Shown here piece by piece: positions 21,394 to 31,314 of a stretch of DNA of 64,000 bases. A model generated the notes under the pieces. The model did not search any database. It saw only the letters and a program-made list of their open reading frames with translations, and had not been told where the DNA came from. This DNA comes from Aegilops tauschii subsp. strangulata. Its lineage: Eukaryota > Streptophyta > Magnoliopsida > Poales > Poaceae. Both the position numbers and the translations under genes were made by a program. Where the stretch lies: positions 242,584,622 through 242,648,621 of the forward strand of contig NC_053039.3 of the NCBI RefSeq assembly GCF_002575655.3. The letters are read 5' to 3'. How positions within the stretch are numbered: the first letter of the stretch is position 1; each line of letters starts with the position of its first letter.

Positions 21394-22613
21394 AATGATA
21401 GGGTGCCCTGGAAATATTGCTTAAGCTTCCGGCTTGCCATGAATACCCCATAAACAAGCTTCTGCCAATGTGGATACCGTTGCTTGGACTCAATAAGTAC
21501 TTCGCTGACGTAGTAAACCGGCCGCTGAACCGGATGTTCCTTACCCGACTCCTTCCGCTCCACCATGATGGCCACACTGACGGCTCGTGTGTTAGCGGCT
21601 ACATACAATAATAAGGGCTCTTTATCAACAGGAGCAACAAGAACTGGCGGTTCAGCTAACTGTATTTTCAAATCCTCAAAGGCGGTGTTGGCAGCATCAC
21701 TCCAGACAAAATCATCTGTTTTCTTCATCATTTGATACAGCGGTATGGCCTTTTCACCCAACCGGCTTATAAATCGACTTAAAGCAGCGATCCGACCCGC
21801 CAGACGCTGGACGTCATTTATACACGCCGGCTTAGCCAGGGAGGTGATTGTCTTGATCTTCTCTGGGTTAGCTTCAATGCCTCTATGAGAAACCAGAAAA
21901 CCCAAGAGCTTGCCTGCAGGAACACCAAAGACACACTTGGCCGGGTTAAGCATCATCTTGTAGACCCGGAGATTACCAAAGGTCTCCCTCAGATCGTCTA
22001 TCAAGGTCTCCTTCTCTCTGGATTTTACCACATTATCATCCACATAGGCATGAACGTTGCGCCCAATCTGATTATGAAGACAATTCTGTACGCACCGCTG
22101 GTAAGTCGCCTGGGCGCTCTTGAGCCCAAACGGCATAGACACATAACAGAAGGCTCCAAAAGGGGTAATGAACACCGTCTTCTCTTGGTCCTTAACTGCC
22201 ATTTTGATCTAATGGTACCCAGAGTAAGCATCCAAAAAACTTAAACGCTCACAACCCGCCGTAGCATCAATAATTTGATCAATACGGGGGAGAGCAAAAG
22301 GATCAGCCGGACAAGCCTTGTTTAAATCCGTATAATCCACACACATACGCCAGGTGCTGTTCTTCTTGAGCACGAGCACCGGGTTAGCTAGCCATTCTGG
22401 ATGAAAGACTTCAACGATGAACCCGGCCGCCAAGAGCCGGGCTACTTCCTCACCAATGGCTTTCCGCCTCTCCTCATTAAACCGCCGGAGAAATTGCTTG
22501 ATTGGCTTAAATTTTGGATCAATATTAAGAGTGTGCTCAACGAGTTCTCTCGGTACACCCGGCATGTCAGAAGGTTTCCATGCAAAGATGTCCCGGTTCT
22601 CACGGATGAACAT
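21372..22613 (-). pseudogene. Element D reverse transcriptase and RNase H
   Basis: Two same-strand frames (22613-22209 and 22202-21372) together encode the polymerase. Seen are NPVLVLKKNSTWRMCVDY, FLDAYSGYH, then after a TAG stop FGAFCYVSMPFGLKSAQATYQR, the catalytic YVDD (here YVDDNVV), and the Gypsy RNase H block with VYYVSEVLIESKQRYPHWQK. In element C the interrupted codon is CAG, so the stop at about 22211 is a CAG to TAG change. A frameshift near 21390 ends the frame. It would synthesise element cDNA in the particle. Confidence 0.85.
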
Positions 22614-22625
22614 GATGAGCGCGCT

Positions 22626-23360
22626 TTCCTATTTAGGATCCAGATTGGCACTGATGCTGAACTGCTTAGATGAGTCGCCTGGCACAAAGTCAATAAGCTT
22701 AGTCTCATCGGCCGACTTAAATTTCATTACCGGCTCATGCTCCGTGGTTGGATTTTTCAAAGACGTCATATCTGCCGGGTCAACATTATCCTTGTAAAAC
22801 TTTAATTCCTCTGTCACACAAACAGATTCAGCGTAAGCAGCGTCACCTTCCTCGCACTCCAAGGCTATCTTTCGGCTGCCATGAACCGTAATGGTCCCAT
22901 TGTGACCCGGCATCTTGAGCTACAAATATACGTAACATGGCCGTGCCATGAACTTGGCGTAAGCCGGCCGCCCAAATAAAGCATGGTATGGGCTTCTTAT
23001 CTTGACCACCTCAAAAGTCAGTTTTTCTGCCCTGTAGTTGTACTCATCTCCAAAGGCTACTTCCAGCTCGATCTTACCAACTAGATACACCGACTTACCG
23101 GGCACCACACCTTGGAAAACAGTATTGGACTGGTTGAGGTTTTTATCAGTTAATACCATACTCGGAAGGTCTCATAATAGAGGATGTTGATGCTACTACC
23201 TCCGTCCATGAGTACCTTAGTGAATTTATACCCACCAACTTGAGGAGCCACCACCAAGGCCAGGTGACCTGGATTATCAACCCGGGGAGGGTGATCTTCC
23301 CTACTCCATACAATCGGCTGCTCAGACCATCGCAAGTAACGTGGAACTGCCGGCTCAACA
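22626..23360 (-). pseudogene. Element D protease and linker to reverse transcriptase
   Basis: The protease begins in the frame ending at 23150 (MDGGSSINILYYETF, with the D-G-G-S variant of the active site). After a frameshift it continues at 23159-22920 (GVVPGKSVYLVGKIELEVAFG, VVKIRSPYHALFGRPAYAKF). A TAG stop at 22920-22922 replaces a CAG present in element C. The linker 22913-22629 then runs to a TAG that element C shares. The domain order agrees with other Tat-type elements. Confidence 0.8.
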
Positions 23361-25889
23361 ACGTTCACAACCCTCTTATGAAGCTTCTGGTCTCGCTTGC
23401 ACAAACTGGTAGTAAACACATGATACTGTCCACTATTGAGCTGCTTTGGATGGGTCTGGTATCCTCCCTGCTGCTGCTGATTACCCTGGCCAGATTGCTG
23501 GTTAAAACCACCTTGATTACCTTGAGGACTCTGAAAATTGGAATTTGAACCGCCGCCCGGGCCATGAAAGCCGCCGCCACCTGAGCTGCCGCCCTGCCCA
23601 TTGTTACCGTTGAACATGTTGGAATTCTTGAAAGCTTTCATGATCGCGCAGTCTTTCCATAGATGAGTGGCCGGCTTCTCCCTAGAGCCATGCCTTGGGC
23701 AGGGCTCATTTAACAACTGATCAAGCGTCGGGCCTGACCCGCCAGACTGGGGAGGCTGTCTCCCCTTACGTCGGTGATTGTTACCCTGCGTGTTGGTGTT
23801 GGCCACAAACTCCATACCATCATCAGCCTTACGCTTATTACCTCCCTGACTCGCCGGGTTATGCTGAGGGCCCTTGCCGTTGCCATTCTTCTTTCCCTTC
23901 CCTGTCTTTTCCTCATCAGACGCGGGATCCTTGGTACTATCAGAGTCGGCGTACTTGACCAGAGCCGCCATCAGCGTACCCATATCGTTGCAATCGCGCT
24001 TGAGCCACCGAAGCTTCATCTTCAGGGGCGCAAAACGACAATTTTGCTCCAACATTAAGACCGCAGAGCCGGCATCCATCTTATCAGACGAATGTATTAT
24101 TTCCTTGACCTGGCGTACCCAATGGGTTGTAGACTCGCCTTCTTGCTGCTTGCAGTTAGTCAAATCCACAATTGACATAGATTGCCTACATGTATCTTTG
24201 AAGTTTTGGATGAACCGGGCTTTCAGCTCTGCCCATGACCCGATGGAATTAGGTGGCAGTCCCTTCAACCAAGTGCGAGCAGTCCCATCCAACATCATGG
24301 TGAAGTATTTGGCAATTGCCGCTTCGCTGACCTCCAGCAACTCCATAGCCATCTCGTAGCTTTCAATCCATGCTCCGGGCTATAAATCAGCCGTGTAATT
24401 AGGTACCTTCCTAGGTCCTTTGATATCCTTGGGCAGACGTTCGTTACGGAGAGCCGGCACCAGACAAGGGACACCTCCGGTCCTCGTAGCTATGCCTGCC
24501 TCGATAGAAGCCGTCGGATAAACCGGGAAGGGTTGGTAAGCTGTCAGCTGAGCCGCCTGCTCCGCCTCCTGACGTGCTCTGTCTTGGTCTACCGTGTTAA
24601 AGGCTCCATTATGTGCCGGGCCATGGCCAGCTGGCAAGTCACGGCACCGGATGTTGCTTGAGCCGGCCGCTGAAACCATGTGTCTGCTATAACCTGGGCT
24701 CCGGCTTGGACGAGGGGTTGAATGAATCCTGTCCCGGCTATATGAATATGCCTCCTGTTGTGCCAAAGCCGTCTGAAGAAGTTCTCTGACCCTGCGGGTT
24801 TCGACCGCCGTTGGAGAGTCACCCTCGACTGGGAGAGCCGCCAGTTGCGCCGCTACAGCGATCATGTTTTCCAACGGATTGGAATAATGACCCGGTGGTA
24901 TTGGCACGTATTGAGGTGGGGCAGTATTCACACGGGGAGGCCCCATCACTTGCGGCTGAACCGGCGTTCCAGCCCCGGGTGCCGTGATTTCTGGCGGGTT
25001 ACTGGGCCCTGCACCGGGCGTGTTGAAGAGGTATCGAGGATCATAAACCGGAGGGAGCCGAGATTGAGCCTTATGATGCCTCCTCCTCATGACCTCATTG
25101 GATGCGTTCTGATCCATCGTGAGCCGGAAAGACTGCGCCTGAATCAGTTGAGTCTGGGCGTCCAGAGCCGCCCGTTCTGCAGCCATCCTGATTCCTTCCG
25201 CTGCTAGATCTTCCTTGGCTCGTGCTATATCCAGCTTTAACTGTGCCACCTCCGCATCATGTTGAGCTTGATCCGCTGGGACGACCGTGGCGGTTAGCAG
25301 GGCAGTCATCTTATCTGTGAGATCCATCAGCACCTGAGCCGGCGAGTGCACAGGGCCTCCTGCCCCAGCGGCGGAGTTTTGAACAGGTTGCGTGCCGGCC
25401 ATGAAGATTCCAACCCGGCTTGGCGGCTCAAAAGGGTCCGAAATACTGTCGCCATCGAAACAACCCCCGAGCCTGCCGTCTCGAAGTCGATACAACGAGT
25501 CCACCTCACCTGTGGATGATTCCTCATCAGAGCAGATGGCCGTCTCATCGCTAGATCTAGATCCTTCAGAGAGTCCTCCGTGGATGCATCCCACGAAAGC
25601 ACGCTTCAAGGCGGGCAGGGTCCGGGCGGGTCTCGCACGCTGAGCCGTCTCGATGAGGTCGGTGCAGATTTTCGGCTCAGGGCCCGGCTCGCCGATCTTG
25701 CCAATGAAAACGTGGATTCCACCGAAGGGGACCCGGTACCCGTACTTGATTGAGCCGGCGTCGGGGCCCAGCCTGCGTCGTTGATGTAGAGCTTGCCGCG
25801 ACGACTCTTGGTCATCCGGCCCACAGCGTATCCCTTGAGCCCTTCGAAGCTGCCTTCAAGAACTCAAATCCACCGTGTGCTAGCCCCAC
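23361..25889 (-). pseudogene. Element D gag
   Basis: A 409-residue frame (25609-24380) and a second (24352-23150) carry gag. The first contains a long helical and coiled-coil region (AQLKLDIARAKEDLAAEGIR, RRHHKAQSRLPPVYDPRYLF). The second holds the gag core (KYFTMMLDGTARTWLKGLPP, RFIQNFKDTCRQSMSIVDL), a glycine and glutamine-rich tail and a Cys/His-rich stretch (CPRHGSREKPATHLWKDC). A TAG at 24380 separates them without changing frame. The N terminus begins at the primer site: element C has ATG there while D has GTG at 25889-25887, followed by an early frameshift. Confidence 0.82.
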
Positions 25890-25900
25890 GGTGGGCGCCA
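25883..25900 (-). other. Primer-binding site of element D
   Basis: The minus strand reads TGGCGCCCACCGTGGGGC, two bases inside the right LTR. Element C has the same site with two changes. I cannot name the primer tRNA with confidence. Confidence 0.65.
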
Positions 25901-25902
25901 AC

Positions 25903-26422
25903 TGTCGTGGAATAGTCACGGCAGATGCCCTTGTGAAAGGACTTAGTCGTGGAGCCATTACAACTAGGAAGCTTAAAGGGGTTAAAGCGGGACAAAGGAC
26001 ATGAGGGTTATACTGGTTCGGCCCCTTACGGTGAAGGTAAAAGCCTACTCCAGTTGAGGTGGAATTACTAGGGTTTCGATGACCAGGGAGCGAATCCGCT
26101 ATGCCTGGCTACCGATTTGATGTTATCTCTCTTAAGCCGCCGGCGGGTCATCCCCTTATATACACGGGTTGACGCCCCGTGGCCTACAGAGTCCCGACCG
26201 GCTTATAAACAGTATCCGGCTCGGTAACTAGTTAATCTTGCCTTACAACACAAGTCACGCCATTACGACGGTTTATCACTACGGGCCTTAAGTCGCCTAC
26301 GGGCTTTAGGCCCTTTATTGAACTGCCATCTTCAAGCTTGATATTGGGCTTCATATAATGAATTGCTATGGCGTAACCTGGCCCCTCCTGGGCGGGTTAC
26401 ACCAGTAGTTATATCCCCAACA
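25903..26422 (-). repeat. Element D right (5') LTR
   Basis: It is a 520-bp partner of 13215-13734, ending in CCCCAACA followed by the duplication AGTAG at 26423-26427. It lies next to the primer site and so is the 5' LTR. Confidence 0.95.
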
Positions 26423-26856
26423 AGTAGAGCATCTTTATAATCACCCAGTTACATTGTGACATTTGATAGCATACAAGGTATTCCTCTGGTATTGGGGAGT
26501 TGTATAATCTCATAGTCAAAGGAATATGTATAAGTCATGAAGAAAGCAATAGCAATAAAACTTAACGATCATTATGCTAAGCTAAAGGATGGGTCTTGTC
26601 CATCACATCATTCTCCTAATGATATGATCCCATAAATCAAATGACAACACATGTCTATGGTTAGGAAACTTAACCATCTTTGATTAACGAGCTAGTTTAG
26701 TAGAGGCATACTAGGGACACTGTGTTTTGTCTATGTATCCGCACATGTATCAAGTTTCTGGTTAATACAATTCTAGCATGAAATAATAAAAATTTATCAT
26801 GATATAAGGAAATATAAATAACAACTTTATTATTGCCTCTAGGGCATAATTCGTTC
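26423..26856 (-). repeat. Angela-type LTR no. 2, right part
   Basis: It resumes the LTR broken at 13214 and runs to the LTR terminus. Reverse-complemented this reads TGAACGAATTATGCCCTAGAGG, a diverged form of the Angela start. Another Angela LTR begins immediately to its right, with no internal sequence between them. Confidence 0.82.
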
Positions 26857-28496
26857 ATCTACGTACCCTCGTAGACCAAAAGCGGAAGCGTTTGACAACA
26901 CGGTTGATATAGTTGAACTTCTTCTAGCTCCGATCGATCAAGTACCGAACGTACGGCACCTCTGAGTTCTGCACACGTTCAACGATGACGTCCCTTGCCT
27001 TCTTGATCCAGCAAGGTGTCGAGGAAGTAGATGAGTTCCGTCAGCATGACGGTGTGGTGACGGTGATGATGAAGTGATTCTCGTAGGGCTTCGCCTAAGC
27101 ACCGCACAACTATGACCGGGGGTGTAAACTATGGAGGGGGGCGCCGCACATGGCTAACGATGGTGTGTTCTAGGTGCCCCCTCCCCACATATATATAGGT
27201 GGGAGGGGAGGAGAGGTAGCCAGGGGCGCCCTAGGGTTGGCCGCTGCCCCCTAGAGGCCCTGCCTTGCCCTGCGCCCCCATTTCCATGTATGCATGAAGG
27301 GGAAGGAAAGAGGGGGGGTGAGGGAAGGAAGTGGGAATCCTAATCCACACTTTCCTTTCCCTTCCCCTCTTTTCTTCTCCTCCTTGTATAGACTTATATG
27401 GTGCACCAGCCCCTTGTGGGCTGGTGTGTTCCTTCACAAGGCCCATATGGCCCATAGGATTGCCGGGGGTACCCGGAAGACCTTCCGGTGACCCGATAAG
27501 TACCTAATACCCTCCGGAACACTTCCAGTGTCCGAATACCATCGTCCTATATATCAATATTTACCTGTCGGCCATTTCGATACTCCTCATCATGTTCGTG
27601 ATCTCATCCGGGACTCCGAACAACATTCGGTTACCAAATCACATAACTCATATAATACTAAATCGTCATCGAACATTAAGCGTGCGGACCTTACTGGTTC
27701 GAGAATTATGTAGACATGACCGAGACACCTCTCCGGTCAATAACCAATAGCGGAACCTGGATGCTCATATTGGCTCCTATATATTCTACGCAGATCTCTA
27801 TCGGTCGAACCGTTATGACAACATACGGTATTCCCTTTGTCAATCGGTATGTTACTTGCCCGAGATTTGATCATCGGTATCTACATACCTAGTTCAATCT
27901 CGTTACCAGCAAGTCTCTTTACTCATTCCGTAATACATCATCTTATAACTAACTCATTAGTCACTTTGCTTGCAAGGCTTCTTATGATGTGCATTACCGA
28001 GAGGGCCCAGAGATACCTCTCCGATACTCGAAGTGTGAATAATCCTAATCTCGATCTATGCCAACCCAAAAAACACCTTGGGAGATACCTGTAGAGCATC
28101 TTTATAATCACCCAGTTACGTTGTGACGTTTGATAGCACACAAGGTATTCCTCCGGTATCCGGGAGTTGCATAATCTCATAGTTGAAGGAATATGTGTTT
28201 GACATGAAGAAAGCAATAGCAAAAAAACTGAATGGTCAATATGCTAAGCTAACAGATGGGTCTTGTCCATCACATCATTCTCCTAATGATGTGATCCCGT
28301 TCATCAAATGACAACACATGTCTATGGTTAGGAAAATTAACCATCTTTGATTAACGAGCTAATCTAGTAGAGGCTTACTAGGGACACGGTGTAGTGCCTG
28401 TGTATCCACACATGTATCAAGTTTCCGGTTAACATGAATAATAAACATTTATCATGATATAAGGAAATATAAAATAACAACTTTATTATTGCCTCA
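26857..28496 (-). repeat. Angela-type LTR no. 3
   Basis: This is about 1.64 kb colinear with LTR no. 1. It begins TCTACGTACCCTCGTAGACC and is cut at 28496 within ...TTATTATTGCCTC, about 20 bases short of the full terminus. A CATATATATAGG run at 27186-27197 is the presumed TATA region. It directly abuts LTR no. 2 on the left and element E sequence on the right. A solo LTR or a remnant of unequal recombination would fit. Confidence 0.82.
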
Positions 28497-29158
28497 TTTT
28501 ACCTCGTCTCCTCCACTTCTTCTTCTTCGTCGCGAAACCCTTTGCGACTAGAGCTCCACTGCGCCCGTCGTCCTTCGCCAGCCGCCTCACTTGGGACTGC
28601 AACACCGCTCCGCCATCACCGAAGTTCAGCAGCGCTTCTCCGCTCTCGGTAGCTACAACCAGGTACCCAAATCTCCTTTCCTTAGATTCACATTACCTAG
28701 TCAGAGTTCGTCGGTGTTGATCCATTCTTTACCATGATATCCCGAGTAGATCTTGTATTCGATCTGAGATGGCCACAAAAACACCGCGGCAATAGTTTTT
28801 GACATCAGTCTTGCATCTGAGTAGTGTGTTCCTTCTAGAATTCGTGCATAGTTCATCAATTGCTTCCGTCACCACCTTTAGGTTTAGAAATTATTTTTCT
28901 TTTTGAACAGCCCGTAGATCTATAATGGTAGCTGTTCTAGACTGAAACTTTTTTGTTCCATCCTTAGCAATAATTCAGCAATGCCGAACTTAGCTAACCC
29001 GCCTTTGTATCTTAGGCGGCTTACCAGCATATTGTAACTCGTCAAGTTCCAGGAGCTGTATCTGTAGCTAAATCGATTCACTGCTTAGGGCGAATTAACA
29101 TTATGTTGTCTTATTCATATGACTGTGATGACGGGCCATAACTTCTCAAATAACCAGC
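28497..29158 (+). other. Element E: 5' end of its antisense gene (leader and intron)
   Basis: A CT-rich leader, with segments like those at 14040-14200 of element D, ends in a donor at 28663 (ACAACCAG|GTACCC, compare ACAACC|GTAAGT in D). About 500 bases of AT-rich intron follow. No coding exon is reached before element C starts. The element's LTR and the gene's TATA box are absent because the left side is truncated against Angela LTR no. 3. Confidence 0.6.
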
Positions 29159-29672
29159 TGTTGGGATATAACTACTAGGTATAACCCACCCAGAGGGGCC
29201 GGGTCATACCACTGGCGATTTATAAATGAAGATGGCAGGTCATGACAAGCCTATTGAAGGCCCAAGACCCAGAGGCGGCTTGAGGCCCAAGAGGACGAAC
29301 CGCCATATGTATAATTTGTATTGTAAGGCAAGCTTGGAGAGTCACCGAGCCGGACACGTTGTGTATGAGCTGGCCGGGACTCTGTAAGCCGCCGGGCATC
29401 AACCTGTGTATATAAAGGGGTGACCCGGCGGTGGGTTAAGGACAAGAAACAAGAGGCCGAGAACTAGGTCAAGAGTATTCTCTCCCTGGTAATCGAAAAC
29501 CAAGCAATACAATCCCAAACTGGAGTAGGCCTTTACCTCCACCGCGAGGGGCTGAACCAGTATAAACTCTCTGTGTCCTTTGTCCCGATTAACCCCTTTA
29601 AGCTAACCTAGTTGCAATGGCTCCATGACTAAGTCCTTTCGCTAGGACATCTGCCGTATTAAATCCACGACA
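29159..29672 (+). repeat. Element C left (5') LTR
   Basis: The LTR is 514 bp, TGTTGGGATATAAC...CCACGACA, with a TATATAAAGG box near 29409-29418. It differs from the right LTR at roughly 7 percent of positions by eye. It is the reverse complement of the element D LTR family. Confidence 0.92.
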
Positions 29673-29674
29673 GT

Positions 29675-29691
29675 TGGTGCCCACCATGGGG
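29675..29691 (+). other. Primer-binding site of element C overlapping the gag start
   Basis: TGGTGCCCACCATGGGG begins two bases after the LTR. The ATG at 29686-29688 inside it opens the gag frame (MGPAHGGFDFLKG). Confidence 0.6.
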
Positions 29692-29726
29692 CCAGCGCAT
29701 GGTGGTTTCGATTTCTTAAAGGGCAA
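29686..29726 (+). pseudogene. Element C gag N-terminal fragment
   Basis: Fourteen codons from the ATG in the primer site are cut by the solo LTR. Removing the LTR and one copy of GGCAA rejoins the frame with NFAGIKGYAMGRMTKS at 31315 onward, which confirms that the insertion fell in gag. Confidence 0.75.
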
Positions 29727-31314
29727 TGCTACCTCTTGAGCACTACGTTGGTTTTCCCTTGAAGAGGAAAGGGTGATGCAGCAAAGTAGGGTAAGTATTT
29801 ACCTCAGTTTTTGAGAACCAAGGTATCAATCTAGTAGGAGACCACACTCAAGTCCCACACACCTACACAAACAAATAAGAACCTTGCAACCAACGCGATA
29901 AAGGGGTTGTCAATCCCTTCACGGCCACTTGCAAAAGTGAGATCTGATAGAGATGATAAGATAATATTTTTGGTATTTTTATGATAAAGAGTAAAAGTAA
30001 AGAAAGCAAAATAAAAGGCGATAGAAATAGCTAGTTGACGGAAGATTAATATGATGGAGAATAGACCCGGGGGCCATAGGTTTCACTAGTTGCTTCCCTC
30101 AAGATATCATAAGTATTACGGTGGGTAAACGAATTACTGTCGAGCAATTGATAGAATTGAGCATAGTTATGAGAATATCTAGGTATGATCATGTATATAG
30201 GCATCACGTCCGTGACAAGTAGACCGACTCCTGCCTGCATCTACTACTATTACTCCACACATCAAGCGCTATCCAGCATGCATCTAGAGTATTAAGTTCA
30301 TAAGAACAGAGTGACACTTTAAGCAAGATGACATGATGTAGAGGGATAAACTCATGCAATATGATATAAACCCCATCTTTTTATCCTCGATGGCAACAAT
30401 ACAATACGTGTCGTTTCCCCTACTGTCACTGGGATCGAGCACCGCAAGGTTGAACCCAAAGCTAAGCACTTCTCCCATTGCAAGAAAGATCAATCTAGTA
30501 GGCCAATCCAAACCGATAATTCAAAGAGACTTGCAAAGATAACCAATCATACATAAAAGAATTCAGAGGAGATTCAAATATTGTTCATAGATAATCTTGA
30601 TCATAAACCCACAATTCATCGGATCTCGACAAACACACCGCAAAAAGAAGAGTTACATCAAATAGATCCCCAAGAGAATCGAGGAGAACTTTGTATTGAG
30701 ATCCAAAGAGAGAGAGGAAGCCATCTAGCTAATAACTATGGACCCGAAGGTCTGAGGTAAACTACTCACACATCATCGGAGAGGCTATGGTGTTGATGTA
30801 GAAGCCCTCCGTGATCAATGCCCCCTCCGGCGGAGCACCGGAAAAGGCCCCAAGATGGGATCTCACGGGTGCAGAAGGTTGCGGCAGTGGAAATAGGGTT
30901 TTGGCTCCGTATATGATGTTTCCAGGGTATATGAGTATATATAGGCGAAAGAGGTCGGTCAGGAGAGCTACGAGGGGCCCACGAGGGTGGAGGGCGTGCC
31001 CAGGGGGGTAGGCGCGCCCCATGCCTCGTGGCCTCCTCGTTGATTGCTTGACGTCCACTCCAAGTCCTCTAGATCACGTTTGTTCTGAAAATCACGTTCC
31101 CGAAGGTTTCATTCTGTTTGGACTCCATTTGATATCCTTTTCCTTCGAAACACTGAAATAGGCAAAAAAAACAACAATTCGGGCTGGGCCTCCGGTTAAT
31201 AGGTTAGTCCCAAAAATAATATAAAAGTGTATAATAAAGCCCATTAAACATCCAAAACAGAATATATAATAGCATGGAACAATCAAAAATTATAGATACG
31301 TTGGAGACGTATCA
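29727..31314 (-). mobile_element. Solo Athila-type LTR inside element C gag
   Basis: This 1588-bp LTR starts TGCTACCTCTTGAGC and ends GGAGACGTATCA, with a perfect duplication GGCAA at 29722-29726 and 31315-31319. No internal sequence is present. Its orientation is minus, judged from the terminus shared with element B. A TATATATA box lies at 30936-30943. An inverted repeat with arms GGCGTGCC (30993-31000) and GGCGCGCC (31011-31018) lies just upstream of it. Unequal recombination between the LTRs of a full element is the usual origin. Confidence 0.93.

Larger units (their letters stand above)
13215..26422 (-). mobile_element. Element D: complete Tat-type Gypsy retrotransposon
   Basis: The element is 13,208 bp with two 520-bp LTRs and the target duplication AGTAG. 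On the minus strand it has a primer site, gag, protease, reverse transcriptase, RNase H, a second RNase H-like domain and integrase. The extra RNase H is diagnostic of the Tat/Retand clade. On the plus strand, between pol and the left LTR, it carries a five-exon antisense gene. Gag-pol has several premature stops and frameshifts, so this copy is probably not autonomous although it is young by LTR identity. Confidence 0.92.

Noticed and set aside
23365..23958. Plus-strand frames opposite gag of element D
   Set aside because: They are complements of glycine- and glutamine-rich gag codons, with no domain and no conserved counterpart in C.
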